Source: Pseudomonadota bacterium
GTDB taxonomy: Bacteria > Bdellovibrionota_B > Oligoflexia > Oligoflexales > CAIYRB01
Direction of reading: 5' to 3'
DNA length: 64,000 nt
NCBI GenBank assembly: GCA_026390435.1
Contig: JAPLFY010000103.1
Location: forward strand, 1-64,000
Made by a program: the position numbers and the translations under genes. Numbering within the stretch: position 1 is the first letter of the stretch; each line of letters begins with the position of its first letter. This document shows positions 17,960 to 28,400 of this stretch, in pieces. Under the pieces are notes generated by a model, which saw only the letters and a program-made list of their open reading frames with translations, had not been told where the DNA came from and ran no database searches.

Positions 17960-19390
17960 ATGTGCCTTGGGGGTGCCGTGATCACCAAACTGACTAATCT
18001 TATTTCTGGACTAACCGGTGCCGAGAGTGCCGCTGAGAGGTCACATCTCCTGGCTTGGCAGCGCAGCCAAGAGGCGACCATGACTCCCGCGTTTTACCTG
18101 CCGGTAACAGTAGGAGCTTTTTTTGCGGTTGTGGCGAATTACTTCTTCGCGTCCCAGATCACCAGAGTGCCTTTAATTACAATTTTTTCATTAATTTTTC
18201 TGCTGGCTGCGTTACTACCGCTAGTAAGTAGAATATGGCCGACCAAAGTTCAGAAAGTAAACTCCTTAGTGACCTTTTTGGCTGGTCAGACCGCTTTAAT
18301 CGGGATGTCATTCGTTTTCAAAATTGACATTGCGACAGGCGATCGGCTCGATTATGCGGTGATGAGTTCAGGTATCTATTGTTGTCTGGGAATTTTAACG
18401 ATCATAATTAGCCCGTTTCATAATGGCTTTCTCTTCTTTCTAGCTTCAGAATTTATAGCAATGGGAATGTTTAGTTGGGGAGTAGAGCACCCCTTAGAGC
18501 GAACAGTGGCGTGGTTACTAGTACTGTTAAGTTTTGCCAGCGTTGCCACTGCGTATCACATAATTGCTTTTCGCCGACTTCGACTACACGCAAAAATTGA
18601 ATGGACTCAAAGGGTTTTGCAGCAACAGAACGAGCGACTTCGCATGAACGCAATTGAGCGAGAACTTACGGTTGCCAGGCAACTCCAGGATTCACTGTCA
18701 CCGGCGACTACGACATTGGAATGCAGTCACGCGACAGTGAGAGTCTATCAACGCCGCTTCGACATTCTCGGCGGTGACTGGGTTGGAGTCAGACTGGACA
18801 AATCCGGTCAATTGATTTTGGCTATTGCCGATGTTACCGGTAAGGGCATTCCGGCAGCGATGGTCGCACAAACTATCAATTCTCTTTGGGCCTTAGCCCT
18901 TACCGAGGAGAAGTTTGAACCAATGCAGTGGATCAATCGAGTAAACTCAACACTGATCATGCTAGGGCATTCCGCACCGCATACAGCAACTCTCGGCGTG
19001 CTCATCGTTGATGCCACCAGCGCCGGGTATTATTCCTGCGGCCACTTGCCGGTGTTTGTTGCTAATGGCTTTGCGCGCGATCATCTCAATACATCTGATG
19101 AACATGTTGTATTTGACTCGTTGGTAAGTCGTGGAAATCTAGTTGGCCTCTTTGACGAACTTGATTTGAAGCCAGTCAAGATTTCCTTCTCAGAGACTCC
19201 TGTTGAATCTTTGCTGCTTGGTACTGACGGCATTTTTAATCAAGGTGGCCGGATCAAACGCCGTACGATTCAGGACCTACTATACGACCTCGACCAAAGA
19301 GGCGACCAAGCTCTGGACCGAGCCAACGTAGACGACGACCAACTTTTGATTTGGGTCGAGCGCAAGACCGCAATAAATAAGGCCGCGTAA
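17960..19390 (+). CDS. membrane-anchored PP2C/SpoIIE-type Ser/Thr phosphatase
   Basis: A 476-residue protein. The N-terminal half has about six hydrophobic segments (residues 45-210). A short coiled-coil (EWTQRVLQQQNERLRMNAIE) leads to a SpoIIE-like PP2C domain with RQLQDSLSP, LGGDWVGVRLDKSGQLILAI, ADVTGKGIPAAMVAQTI (289-305), YYSCGHLPVFV and LLLGTDGIFNQGG. Metal-binding Asp residues are in GGDW, ADVTGKG and GTDG. Such phosphatases typically dephosphorylate anti-sigma-factor antagonists; the partner here is unknown, although a STAS-like protein is encoded at 7.2 kb. The start may instead be GTG 17978, which has a GGGGG sequence just upstream. Confidence 0.85.
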   Translation: MCLGGAVITKLTNLISGLTGAESAAERSHLLAWQRSQEATMTPAFYLPVTVGAFFAVVANYFFASQITRVPLITIFSLIFLLAALLPLVSRIWPTKVQKVNSLVTFLAGQTALIGMSFVFKIDIATGDRLDYAVMSSGIYCCLGILTIIISPFHNGFLFFLASEFIAMGMFSWGVEHPLERTVAWLLVLLSFASVATAYHIIAFRRLRLHAKIEWTQRVLQQQNERLRMNAIERELTVARQLQDSLSPATTTLECSHATVRVYQRRFDILGGDWVGVRLDKSGQLILAIADVTGKGIPAAMVAQTINSLWALALTEEKFEPMQWINRVNSTLIMLGHSAPHTATLGVLIVDATSAGYYSCGHLPVFVANGFARDHLNTSDEHVVFDSLVSRGNLVGLFDELDLKPVKISFSETPVESLLLGTDGIFNQGGRIKRRTIQDLLYDLDQRGDQALDRANVDDDQLLIWVERKTAINKAA

Positions 19391-19406
19391 GAGGAGCACC
19401 TCCTCT
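19390..19406. terminator. hairpin between convergent phosphatase and START-domain genes
   Basis: AGAGGAG, 3-nt loop CAC, CTCCTCT: a perfect 7-bp stem occupying the 15-bp gap between two convergent genes. There is no T-run, so intrinsic termination is only possible, in either direction. Confidence 0.4.
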
Positions 19407-20149
19407 CATTCAGCTGCCTTACCATTCGCAAGGTTCAAACGCTGACGCAGGGCGTTAGCCAACTTTGCATCAAATCCATCTGTTTTCACCAGAGCACTTA
19501 GTTTCAGCAACGAATTAGCGGGGAAATTTTTAAGGACTGCCTCACTGAGTGCCTTTGGACCATCCGCAGCAGTATCGACTACAATAGCCATATCCACTTC
19601 AGTTGCGTCAGCGTCTTTAGGCAGAGTCGTTAAGGCTATAGTAACCTTCATTGCGAGCATTCGGACCCTGTCTTTACGCTCGGGATACTTCGCATCACTT
19701 GCTAGTTCAGAATAAAGTAAATAACCCTGCGGCTCACCTGCCTTAACGGGAATTATTTCCATGTGGGACTTCACGACGTAATCGCGATCACTTAGAGGCC
19801 AAGGCGCAGAATTCACTCCGTAGACCTTAGTAAACTGCCCAGCCATCGGTTGCTTTGGATCGAAAGAAATTTGTCGTTCGAATTCCTCACTATGTTTGCA
19901 GCCATCGAGCCAAGAGGCAAAATTTTTGCCTTCAATAGCTACTGCAGCCACACGGCTGATATCGGAATTAATCAACATTTTACTACGAAATTCAGTTAGA
20001 CCAGTGTCACCATATGGACGTCTATAAACCTTGAGGCCGTCTACATTGCCTGACTCGATCCACGTACTGTCAATTGGCAAAGCCGAGGCGGCCGTAGAAG
20101 TCAGCCCGAGTAAAATATAAAAAACGGATACCAACCGGTGAAAAGCCAT
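19406..20149 (-). CDS. START-domain lipid-binding protein, exported
   Basis: A 247-residue protein beginning at the ATG at 20149 (an in-frame TTG 15 bp upstream is less likely). The signal peptide ends near LTSTAASA. The rest matches a bacterial START-like fold: GLKVYRRPYGDTGLTEFRSK, FASWLDGCKHSEEFERQ and the typical APWPLSDRDYVVKSHME. START domains bind lipids in a hydrophobic cavity. Last gene of the minus-strand ABC/LolA-like operon, 40 bp after the second LolA-like gene. A periplasmic lipid-shuttle role is inferred from that context. Confidence 0.8.
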   Translation of the reverse strand: MAFHRLVSVFYILLGLTSTAASALPIDSTWIESGNVDGLKVYRRPYGDTGLTEFRSKMLINSDISRVAAVAIEGKNFASWLDGCKHSEEFERQISFDPKQPMAGQFTKVYGVNSAPWPLSDRDYVVKSHMEIIPVKAGEPQGYLLYSELASDAKYPERKDRVRMLAMKVTIALTTLPKDADATEVDMAIVVDTAADGPKALSEAVLKNFPANSLLKLSALVKTDGFDAKLANALRQRLNLANGKAAE

Positions 20150-20189
20150 CTGACTTGCCCCCAAACAGATAAGTTACTAAGTGTAAGAA

Positions 20190-20960
20190 TTATAGCAGAT
20201 TTTTATCGAACATTTGTTTTGTTACTTTCTTAGTATTCAGATCAACCTCAGTCATCTTAAGTATCGATGAATCCCCAGAGTCACTTACTTTAATGGTGAC
20301 TTGCGTTGGAGTTTTGAAGCCGTTAACCTCTTTCACCTCGTCTATTGTTAGCTCCTTCAGCAATTTATTGTCCTTCGAATAATATTCCACTTTGTCTGGA
20401 GAGTAATCTGAAATGCCGACCAAATTCACCAAGTAAGCTATCTCCCCTTCAGCCTTATCCGGGGTCGCTTTCACCTTATAGTGCGGCGCACCCTTGTAAT
20501 CGGATTCACACTTACCCGCGTCACAGATCATTTCGTATTTGAAATTTGCTGATCGAGCAAACTCTAGGTCCGAGTAATTAAAGTGCGATTGAACAAATGA
20601 TTGGTCGCCACCGCCACCGGAAATCCTTTTTGCAGCCCCGCTGCTGGTCTTGATCCACCGATCATCGGTACCGCTCTTCCGACTATGCGCCAAAATCCTA
20701 GTAGTGTTTGGCTTCTCGAATTCGATCAGACTATGAGATTCGTCGTCGCTTATCTTAAGACTCCAGGTCTTAAAAACCTTTTCCACAGTAGCATCACCCT
20801 TTTTGATCAACAACTGTACATGAGCGTAGGCACTCTCGGGTGCCTTCCGATCTCTGACCTTCTTCATAATCTCATCAGCGTTTGGCTTAGCACCGTCGGC
20901 CATAGAAGTGATCGAGGAAAACAAAAGCAAAGCTGCGGCAGATGAATTTAGAATCTTCAT
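20190..20960 (-). CDS. outer-membrane lipoprotein-sorting-type (LolA-like) protein, second copy
   Basis: A 256-residue periplasmic protein. It has a signal peptide (to about residue 22), then DEIMKKVRDRKAPESAYAHV, the opening typical of the LolA-like family often named outer membrane lipoprotein-sorting protein. FKTWSLKISDDESHSLIEFE, WIKTSSGAAKRISGGGGDQ and YKVKATPDKAEGEIAYLV are consistent with the half-barrel that holds a lipid or acyl chain. A cysteine pair (CDAGKC) may form a disulfide. It sits between the second permease and the START-domain gene. It is a clear family relative but not a close copy of the protein at 22.4 kb. Cargo is unknown. Confidence 0.82.
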   Translation of the reverse strand: MKILNSSAAALLLFSSITSMADGAKPNADEIMKKVRDRKAPESAYAHVQLLIKKGDATVEKVFKTWSLKISDDESHSLIEFEKPNTTRILAHSRKSGTDDRWIKTSSGAAKRISGGGGDQSFVQSHFNYSDLEFARSANFKYEMICDAGKCESDYKGAPHYKVKATPDKAEGEIAYLVNLVGISDYSPDKVEYYSKDNKLLKELTIDEVKEVNGFKTPTQVTIKVSDSGDSSILKMTEVDLNTKKVTKQMFDKNLL

Positions 20961-21017
20961 AACGGCTCCAAAAATAATATTTCATCACCAATCGAGTCTT
21001 CCAAATCCAAACTAGTC

Positions 21018-22355
21018 TTACAAGTGACGCATGGCATCGGCTACGACCATATTAGCCGCCCGCCTTGAGGCCAAAGTCGCTGTTAAAGTCGCCAACCCGG
21101 TCAGGATAAGCGCGCTAATCAACCAAGATTGAGGCACCCAGGCAATTCGCATACTGATTGGAGTAGTCAAAAGGCCAGCGCTAAAGCGAATATCGGCCAG
21201 ACTGATCATCTGGGAGGAAAAGATTACGAGCAGTAGACCAACAAAACAGGCAAATAGGCTTAGGTACATCCCTTCGATGGAAAACATAACGATTAGGTGT
21301 CGACGAAAGAAGCCAATACTCCGCAACGTACCGATCTCACGAATCCTCTCATTGACCGATTTCATCATAGTATTGGTTACCGACATGATCACAATGAATA
21401 CAACTACGCTCAAAAATATGTTCCGAACGGTATGTTGTAGCTGAATACTTTTTAATACCTGAGTAGTCGCTGGATGCTCGTACCAGTGCAAAATTTCGAA
21501 CTGATAACCCTTAGCTGCAGAGGCCTCCCGCAACTTCTGAATGAATGCGTTAGCGTCTACTTTTTCTTTCAGCTCTACATTTACTGCTGAAATCTTATCT
21601 GTATCTAGCAGCTGTTGAACTGAAACCAAGTCCATAGCGACAGCTCTGCGGTTTAATTCTCGAACCAAATTATCAGTGATTGCCACAGGAGGATAATTTG
21701 CCACGTTCGCTTGACCACTTTCAGTCGACACGCTCAAAGTAACACTTGGAAATTTGCACTTGAAAGGGCGCTCCTCTGCTTTTAGACCACCCTCGGGCAG
21801 GATAAAGTCTTTTCCCTTGTATGTGCTATCACAGCCCAGAATATGCGCTAACCCCATACCAAGAGCTAGTGACGGTTCGGATAAACTTTCCAGAGGCACG
21901 CCGGCTACCGCGGACCAGGCATACTTTTCGCCTCGCATCTGTGCGCCTTCTTTCAAATCTATGCCGGTTCCCACAAAAACTGCACTTTGGTCACCGGCAG
22001 CAGCAACCCCAAAGACATTCAGCGAGCGGACATAAACCTTAACGTCGCCATCGTTTTTAAGAAAATCTTTTAGGAAGTTTTGCTCATTCACGTTTAGAGC
22101 ATGATTCCATTGATCTTGAAATCCGGCTGCATTAGCGCCCTTCTGAGCAATAACTACGTCGCCGAACATTCCCCGCTTCCTCGCGCTATCAGATGCGAGT
22201 TCGTCCAGTGAGGTAGTAAAACCGTCCAGAAGTGCGATGGCCATGAAACCGGCCGATATGGCCAGCAGCGTCGCCACACTGTGACGCCAGTTACGCAGCA
22301 CGTTGCGCCGCGCAATCCGTGCAATTTGCTTATAAATCAGAGGTGACTCAGACAT
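21018..22355 (-). CDS. FtsX-family ABC transporter permease (LolC/E or MacB type), second
   Basis: A 445-residue permease with one N-terminal membrane segment (HSVATLLAISAGFMAIALL, about 25-43), a large periplasmic domain, and three C-terminal segments. The FtsX core reads SVTNTMMKSVNERIREIGTL, RSIGFFRRHLIVMFSIEGMY. It starts 7 bp after the upstream LolA-like gene. The topology is that of LolC/LolE and MacB, which do not pump substrate through the membrane but extract it to the periplasm. It pairs with the permease at 23.2 kb and the ATPase at 24.5 kb. The periplasmic domain contains two Cys (LGCDSTY, PFKCKFP). Confidence 0.88.
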   Translation of the reverse strand: MSESPLIYKQIARIARRNVLRNWRHSVATLLAISAGFMAIALLDGFTTSLDELASDSARKRGMFGDVVIAQKGANAAGFQDQWNHALNVNEQNFLKDFLKNDGDVKVYVRSLNVFGVAAAGDQSAVFVGTGIDLKEGAQMRGEKYAWSAVAGVPLESLSEPSLALGMGLAHILGCDSTYKGKDFILPEGGLKAEERPFKCKFPSVTLSVSTESGQANVANYPPVAITDNLVRELNRRAVAMDLVSVQQLLDTDKISAVNVELKEKVDANAFIQKLREASAAKGYQFEILHWYEHPATTQVLKSIQLQHTVRNIFLSVVVFIVIMSVTNTMMKSVNERIREIGTLRSIGFFRRHLIVMFSIEGMYLSLFACFVGLLLVIFSSQMISLADIRFSAGLLTTPISMRIAWVPQSWLISALILTGLATLTATLASRRAANMVVADAMRHL

Positions 22356-22362
22356 AAGTTCC

Positions 22363-23124
22363 TCACTTCTTAAAGTTACTCAGATCCAAAGAACCGTCTG
22401 GGATATCTATAATCTTGGGCATTTTTACTTTAATGTTTGTGGTGCTGTCCGGCCTTTGCGAATCAACGATCAGCATATCGCTCACAAAATGCTGATCCTT
22501 TTTGTCCAACTTCAACTTGTTATCGTATTTAAAACGAGCAGTTTTAAAAACCTCACCTTTAACCGACAGGAAGTCGGCCTTGATTCCGAGATGATCTGTT
22601 TTAGTGATCCAATAGCGGATCCCGTTATAGCTGACATTTTTTGCTTTTGCTTTAAGTTCAAGCTTCCAGCAATCGACTCCGTCAACCTTATCCTCCCCGA
22701 CAATCGTGCCATCATAATCACGAAAGTAATTAGTCGAGGCGATGTCCGCATTAGAGGCAGGACCGGTGAGCTTCTGCCGTGCAGAAATGACGACAGCTCT
22801 CTTCATTCCAGGCTTCAAATACCATAGATTGCGTTCTTTAAAGATAAGGTACTCACCCTTTGCTGCCTCAGGAGCCGTGGTCTCGGCGACGGCCTTATCC
22901 CCTTTCGACTTGATCACGTACTCAACCTTACTAACTGTCTTGCCGTCGACGGTATCAACGGCAGTATTCCATGAAATACCACTCTCAACCGCCCCCCGGG
23001 CCCGGTCAGCGTCCTTCAGAAGGACCTCCGTGGTAGGCGTGGATTCATTCCCAGCAAAAATCGTAGCACTCCAAGCCATCCCAACTAAGGTGCTAGAGAA
23101 TTTAATTTTTTTCAAGTTCACCAT
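22363..23124 (-). CDS. outer-membrane lipoprotein-sorting-type (LolA-like) protein, first copy
   Basis: A 253-residue exported protein. Start placed at ATG 23124, which follows AGGAG by 5 bp; an upstream in-frame start at 23145 is weaker. After the signal peptide come LLKDADRARGAVESGISW, KGEYLIFKERNLWYLKPGMK, and SNADIASTNYFRDYDGTIVG, the strongest family landmark, where the conserved NADI-like turn precedes the aromatic loop. The fold should be a LolA-like half barrel in the periplasm. It lies between the two permeases, which suggests that each permease has its own carrier. The substrate is not identifiable. Confidence 0.85.
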   Translation of the reverse strand: MVNLKKIKFSSTLVGMAWSATIFAGNESTPTTEVLLKDADRARGAVESGISWNTAVDTVDGKTVSKVEYVIKSKGDKAVAETTAPEAAKGEYLIFKERNLWYLKPGMKRAVVISARQKLTGPASNADIASTNYFRDYDGTIVGEDKVDGVDCWKLELKAKAKNVSYNGIRYWITKTDHLGIKADFLSVKGEVFKTARFKYDNKLKLDKKDQHFVSDMLIVDSQRPDSTTNIKVKMPKIIDIPDGSLDLSNFKK

Positions 23125-23172
23125 CTTAACTCCTAAATAATTCAAGCAATCAAAATAATGTAACTTTCATGT

Positions 23173-24534
23173 TTAGTGATTGGATCCCGTCAGAAGCGTC
23201 GCTACGTTAGTCTTAGCAACACGCCAGACTGAGAAAAGTGCACTACCTATCGCAAGTACAAAAATAGATCCTGCGCAATTCATGACTATAGCGGGGCTAA
23301 CGGACATTTTGACCGTTAAACCACTGAGCACCATCGGCAAATCCAATGGAAATCCGGCTCGATTAAGCAGCCAAATTAAACCAGATCCAAACACACCACC
23401 TGAAACTAACGAGACGGCTGCGACACAGGCCACTTCAATCAAAAACAGGATCCGAATCCAACGGCGTGTGAACCCAAGTGAGCGCATCATGCCTATTTCT
23501 TTGGAACGTTCGATAATCGTCATACTTGCAGAGTTAGACACTGAGAGGACGACCACGACTGCAATAATTGATGCTATAAACGTCACCAAAGTCATCAAAA
23601 AACCGGACATGCCGGTATATTGCGGTGATAGAGCGGCATCGTTCCAAGCATATACATCCACGTTAAGTCCATTGGCCTTCACGCGCGACTTCATCTCCGC
23701 AAGAGCAGAGTCAACTTTACTTGGATCGTTGAGCCAGACCGAATAGTAAGCCGCCCCATCCGTGCCGTATAGTTTGCGCAGCTGTGATATCGGCATCCGA
23801 ACAGCAGAACTGTCATAGTAGGCATTTGCGGTGTGAAAGATACCTGTCACCTGCGCATCACCACCGGTCATTAGACCGTTCCAGCTGTAGGATGCCAATT
23901 GAACCACAGGATCTGCCGCCAGCTTCATAGATGCGTCTGGCGCCTGACAATCGATCGGATCCGAGCTGCCGGTGTCTTCACCCAAATCTCGCGGATTTTC
24001 CTTCTTCAAAAATCCAGCAAGCCCGCTACTCAAAGAGATTGCCGGCGAGTCACTTGGATACTCCCAAAGTTCACGCCCCTTATCTAAACTGGTAAGGCCA
24101 GCATTCCACTTAAGATTGTATGGATGCTGCTGCACCTTCCAGTCCAGTTGGGGATCGATGCCCATGGCGTAAAATGGCAGCGACTGACACCCGTTGCTTA
24201 CAAGCCCTGGCCCGATGAGCTGCTCACCCTCGAACTCAACCGAGTTCATCGTGGCCGTAATGCGACGTAGGGCACTCAGATCGTGGGTATCAAGACCGAA
24301 CTCAAATGGCCTCGTCTCGAACATGTCCAGACCGTCGTGCTTATACACCACAAGATGCCCGGTCCGATTGCCGTACACTGTATAGGCGCGCAGGCTATGC
24401 TCGACTTGGTTTTGAAAACCAAGTATCGCCAATAGACCAGCAAAACCTAACCCTAAAGCAGAACCAGTCGCAATGTTACGCCGGACATTTCGCGATAAGT
24501 TGCGAGCACCCATCTTGAAGAGTTGAAAATTCAT
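23173..24534 (-). CDS. FtsX-family ABC transporter permease (LolC/E or MacB type), first
   Basis: A 453-residue permease. N-terminal RNIATGSALGLGFAGLLAIL is the first membrane segment, a periplasmic domain of about 260 residues follows, and the C-terminal FtsX core contains SNSASMTIIERSKEIGMMRS and LGFTRRWIRILFLIEVA. The start overlaps the stop of the ATPase gene by 4 bp (ATGA), showing tight coupling. Two cysteines in the periplasmic domain (NGCQSLPF, DCQAPD) may bond. With the other permease it would form a heterodimer like LolC-LolE. Confidence 0.88.
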   Translation of the reverse strand: MNFQLFKMGARNLSRNVRRNIATGSALGLGFAGLLAILGFQNQVEHSLRAYTVYGNRTGHLVVYKHDGLDMFETRPFEFGLDTHDLSALRRITATMNSVEFEGEQLIGPGLVSNGCQSLPFYAMGIDPQLDWKVQQHPYNLKWNAGLTSLDKGRELWEYPSDSPAISLSSGLAGFLKKENPRDLGEDTGSSDPIDCQAPDASMKLAADPVVQLASYSWNGLMTGGDAQVTGIFHTANAYYDSSAVRMPISQLRKLYGTDGAAYYSVWLNDPSKVDSALAEMKSRVKANGLNVDVYAWNDAALSPQYTGMSGFLMTLVTFIASIIAVVVVLSVSNSASMTIIERSKEIGMMRSLGFTRRWIRILFLIEVACVAAVSLVSGGVFGSGLIWLLNRAGFPLDLPMVLSGLTVKMSVSPAIVMNCAGSIFVLAIGSALFSVWRVAKTNVATLLTGSNH

Positions 24535-25274
24535 GACTTGATCACTCCATCCTGGATGTGGACCATCCGGGAAACGCGACCCATTAATTTCTCGTCATGA
24601 GTCGAGAAAAGAAAAGTCACCTTACGACGTGCATTCAGATCCAACATAAGGTCGATGATTCTGTGCGAATTTTCTGAGTCTAAGTTCGCGGTAGGTTCGT
24701 CTGCTAACACAAGATCTGGATTACCGGCAAGCGCGCGAGCAATCGCCACTCTCTGCCTCTGGCCACCAGATAGCTGATCAGGCAAATTACGCATAAATTT
24801 GCTACAACCAACATCTTCCAAAGCCTGCGCCACTCGGTCCTTACGCTCCGAAGGAGACACTGTCGTATTGATCAGGAGGGGCAACTCCACGTTTTCTGCG
24901 ACAGTCAATACGGGCACCAAGTTAAAAGACTGGAAAATGAAGCCAATTTTCTGGTTTCGCAACCGACTGCGTGCATTATCGTCAAGTGAGAGCACGTCCA
25001 CACCATCGATAACAATCGACCCTGACTCAGGTTCGTCGATACAGCCGATCATGTTGAGCAGCGTGCTTTTTCCGGAGCCCGATGCACCTATCACTGCGGT
25101 AAACTCACCCCGATTCAGCTCCAAACTGACCCCGCGGAGTGCAGGAACTATGGTCTGACCCAAGCGATAACTTTTAACTAGGCTGCTTAGCACAACGATC
25201 GAATCCGCAGTGGCTGTAACTAAGAGCGCGTCTTTTTCATTATTCTCGTTGATGCGTGTCACTGGTAAAGCCAT
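24531..25274 (-). CDS. ABC transporter ATPase (LolD/MacB type)
   Basis: A 247-residue ATPase. Start at ATG 25274, about 9 bp after AAGGAG; an in-frame upstream start at 25295 precedes that site and is unlikely. Walker A GASGSGKST (63-71), Q-loop FIFQSFNLVPVLT, signature LSGGQRQRVAIARAL (168-182), Walker B LVLADEPTANLD and a switch His in STHDEKL. PVLTVAENVELPLL is typical of the LolD/MacB/FtsE group. It is the first gene of a six-gene minus-strand operon and energises the two FtsX-type permeases that follow. Confidence 0.93.
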   Translation of the reverse strand: MALPVTRINENNEKDALLVTATADSIVVLSSLVKSYRLGQTIVPALRGVSLELNRGEFTAVIGASGSGKSTLLNMIGCIDEPESGSIVIDGVDVLSLDDNARSRLRNQKIGFIFQSFNLVPVLTVAENVELPLLINTTVSPSERKDRVAQALEDVGCSKFMRNLPDQLSGGQRQRVAIARALAGNPDLVLADEPTANLDSENSHRIIDLMLDLNARRKVTFLFSTHDEKLMGRVSRMVHIQDGVIKS

Positions 25275-25439
25275 TGCCGTCGTCTCCTTCATCAATCGTG
25301 AATGACTGAGGGATTATCGGACGGAAAAAGCGTTTCTTTAGTTTTTTTCAAAAAAATATAAAGCGATATTAAAAAAAATTATTTTTATATCAATAGATCA
25401 GTGACTTAGGATGCGTCGCCGCGCAAAGGAGCCCGCAAA

Positions 25440-28400
25440 TTAATTGCCTGGAATTAATTGTGTAGGCAGTAAAACACCGCCTAGATTTGTAGAGGATCCG
25501 GTAAAGGTAATACTGCCCGTGAGCGCGTTTTGGGCGAGTGCTAAGACTTTAAGAGACGGACCAAAAAGACTATTGTCCGTATATATTGCTGACGCCTCTC
25601 CACTGTCCAATTTGCCGTTGTTATTTGAATCGCGAAATGCCGCAATTAATACATCGCGAATTTTCCGGGTTGAAGGATCAACCAGCCCGGGCGTAAGTGC
25701 TGGTAGAATTGGAATCGTGATTGTGGCGTTGCCTTTGTAGGCGATACGGGAAAAACCAACCACCTGACTAAAATCTATACTTGATAACTGACTCGCTATT
25801 GCTAGTAAGTTATTACTCGAAGTATCCACATGATAGGCCGCAACGAGCAGGGGATCCCCAATAGATAAAGCACTGCCACCATCAAGCTTGACGACGACAC
25901 TGCCATCGTGCTCGTAAAATATTCGATTAATTTGCATGGTATAACCTGATGCATCGAGCGCATTTTCGCCGGGAACCAAACTGATCGCAGTGTCTTGATT
26001 ACTGCTATCAAACAAGATGCCAACCTGTGCTCCCTCTGTCAGTTGATTTGCCGGAGCACTGCTGCCCGCTGGCTGATTAAAGGCGAAGGCGGTGATTCTA
26101 TCTCCAGGTTTTAAATCGGTCTTGCTAAGGTCAGCATAGAAATCGCTCGATCCTGAACCGACCGTCTTAAATGCCTTAACGTAGGACATAGGGTCTTTAG
26201 CCAAACCGGAAAGTCCTGACTCGGCAAGGATCGCCACGTTAACCGGCGTTTGAGCCGTATTCAGAGCAAATATACTATCGATCTTTGCTCTTGCGGACAT
26301 CGGAATACCTGAAGGTACTGGTAGCCGGAAGTAAGAGTTGAGTACCAGAGTCGCAGTCGATTCCGCTGTGATACGAAACGAAGCGGGCATACCCCCTGCC
26401 TTGGGACTGTTAAATCCTATCAACTCCCCCGGATCCGGAGTCCCGTTACCGTTAGCATCGAATACGGTAATGAGAATCGCACTACTTACAGGCAATTTAG
26501 AAGTCGGAAGTAACGGCACATCAAATGACGAGCGGTTACTAGACTTCACAAAATCTTTGAATCCAACAACCTGTGAAATATCAATTGTATCCAAACCGAG
26601 CTCAGTCAATGCGCCTGCATACAAAATCGTCAGCATCCGCCCGCTATAGCTGGCCTGTGCGCCTGCGGCGATGGCCACATCGACGGACTTTTGAGTATTG
26701 AAAATCGTAAAATTGACGTTAATAGGCAGGTTGCCGTCACCTGCTTGGCGCAGCTTTTGGGTAAAGCCGGACAAACTTATCCCACCTATGCCCACGCGGT
26801 CTCCGGGCGTCATGGAGAACGACTTATCTTTATCAACAAGAATGCCCACGAGAACGGGGTCACCTGGCTGCAGATCCGTGTCCTCAAGCGTCAGGGAGTA
26901 GTTTTCTGGCCGGCCGTCGAGACGCCTGAAGTATTTCAGTGAACCCAGCGGATTTTGGGTAATCGCATCCAGAGAATCACCGCGCGCGACAAAAATATAT
27001 GCTGAGTCCGTCCCGGTCTTCTCGGCATCGGGCCAAGTTACTGCACCCGCTAGTGGCATCAGATTGCCTTTAGGTATCTGAGTCGTGAAACTCAGGTTCA
27101 AGTCGAGAGATGCCCCCTGTCCCTGTATTAAGGTGATCTTTTCGGGCACGCGATCTGACCTGGAACTATAGAAATGGAAGGTCTCCCCAGGATCCAGCTT
27201 TTGGTTCCCATTAGTATCCGCAATGGCAACGATATATGCCTTGATCGGGAAGGGCTGGCCAAGAGGACTAATCGGCAACTCGTACCGTGCATTGGCACCA
27301 CCAACGATCTGGCTGAAGCCCAAAATTTTACTGTAGTCTAAATCGAAGGATGTCACGCTTTCCAGATCACCAGCGTATGCAGCGACTAGCAGATTATCTG
27401 GAGTATTCCCAAGAATTCTTCCGGACACCTGCGTCTGCCCTTCATAGATCTGTCGATCGATAACCAAGTCTAACCCAGTGTTGACACCGGAAATCAGACG
27501 ATGAGTCAAAGCTGTCTTCCCTGAGTGAATACCAATCAAATCATTTGTAGAGAGCTCGGGAAATCCAGTTGCGCTGGGGTTACGATCGTACAAACCAACG
27601 ATCAAAACATCATCACCGACACGCAACTCTGAGTGAGACAAATCGATCGTGAAAGTGCCACCAGATGGCTTCATTTCACCGACAGCTTGTATGTGGCGAG
27701 CAAGCTGATCCGGCGAAAATGAAGGGATGTCGCCATCAAGGACCAAGATATAGACTTTACCTTTATCACCAGCACCACTAACCCTAATATTGCCGGACAC
27801 GGACAATGGGACACCACTCACTGCTGGAATGACTCGCGACTGGTTATATTCGAAGGCAAATACAGAGCCAATATCGATGGTAAGAGAGAGTGGACCATTG
27901 CTCATAGGATCAAGCGAATACCATACTCGTTCACCAGGATCGGCCTGGCTATTGCCGTTTGCATCTTCAACTAAAAATGGAATCGCCCGCAATGGCAGCC
28001 GTTGACTCGTCACTAAGGTCTTGAAACTCAGACTAAATCGATCGGTATTTTTATCGGCTCCAGTGGCTGCAACAAATGCATCTGGTGTAAATGTCTGATT
28101 AACCAAGTCCAGTGGGCTTCCAGTATATAAGGTAGCTAAAACAGCTCCTCTGTATGGACTAACGAGAGTACCTAGTACTGAAACTTTGTCTTTATATTGC
28201 GAACGGTCGATCACTAAATCAAGTCCACGATTATCCCCTGCCTTAAGCACGTACCCCAAACTGCTTCCAGAACTCTGAACACCGATCAAGGATCCCGCAC
28301 CTAAACTCGGGAAATCGCCATTACCATCAGAAGTCACGCCGAAGACAAAAACCTTATCACCTGCCTTCAACGACGTATTTATTAGGGGAATTTGATAACG

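Noticed and set aside
17788-17960. Terminator-like AGTGC...GCACT followed by a T-run upstream of the phosphatase gene
   Set aside because: Stem is only 5 bp with a long loop and no plus-strand gene lies upstream to be terminated.
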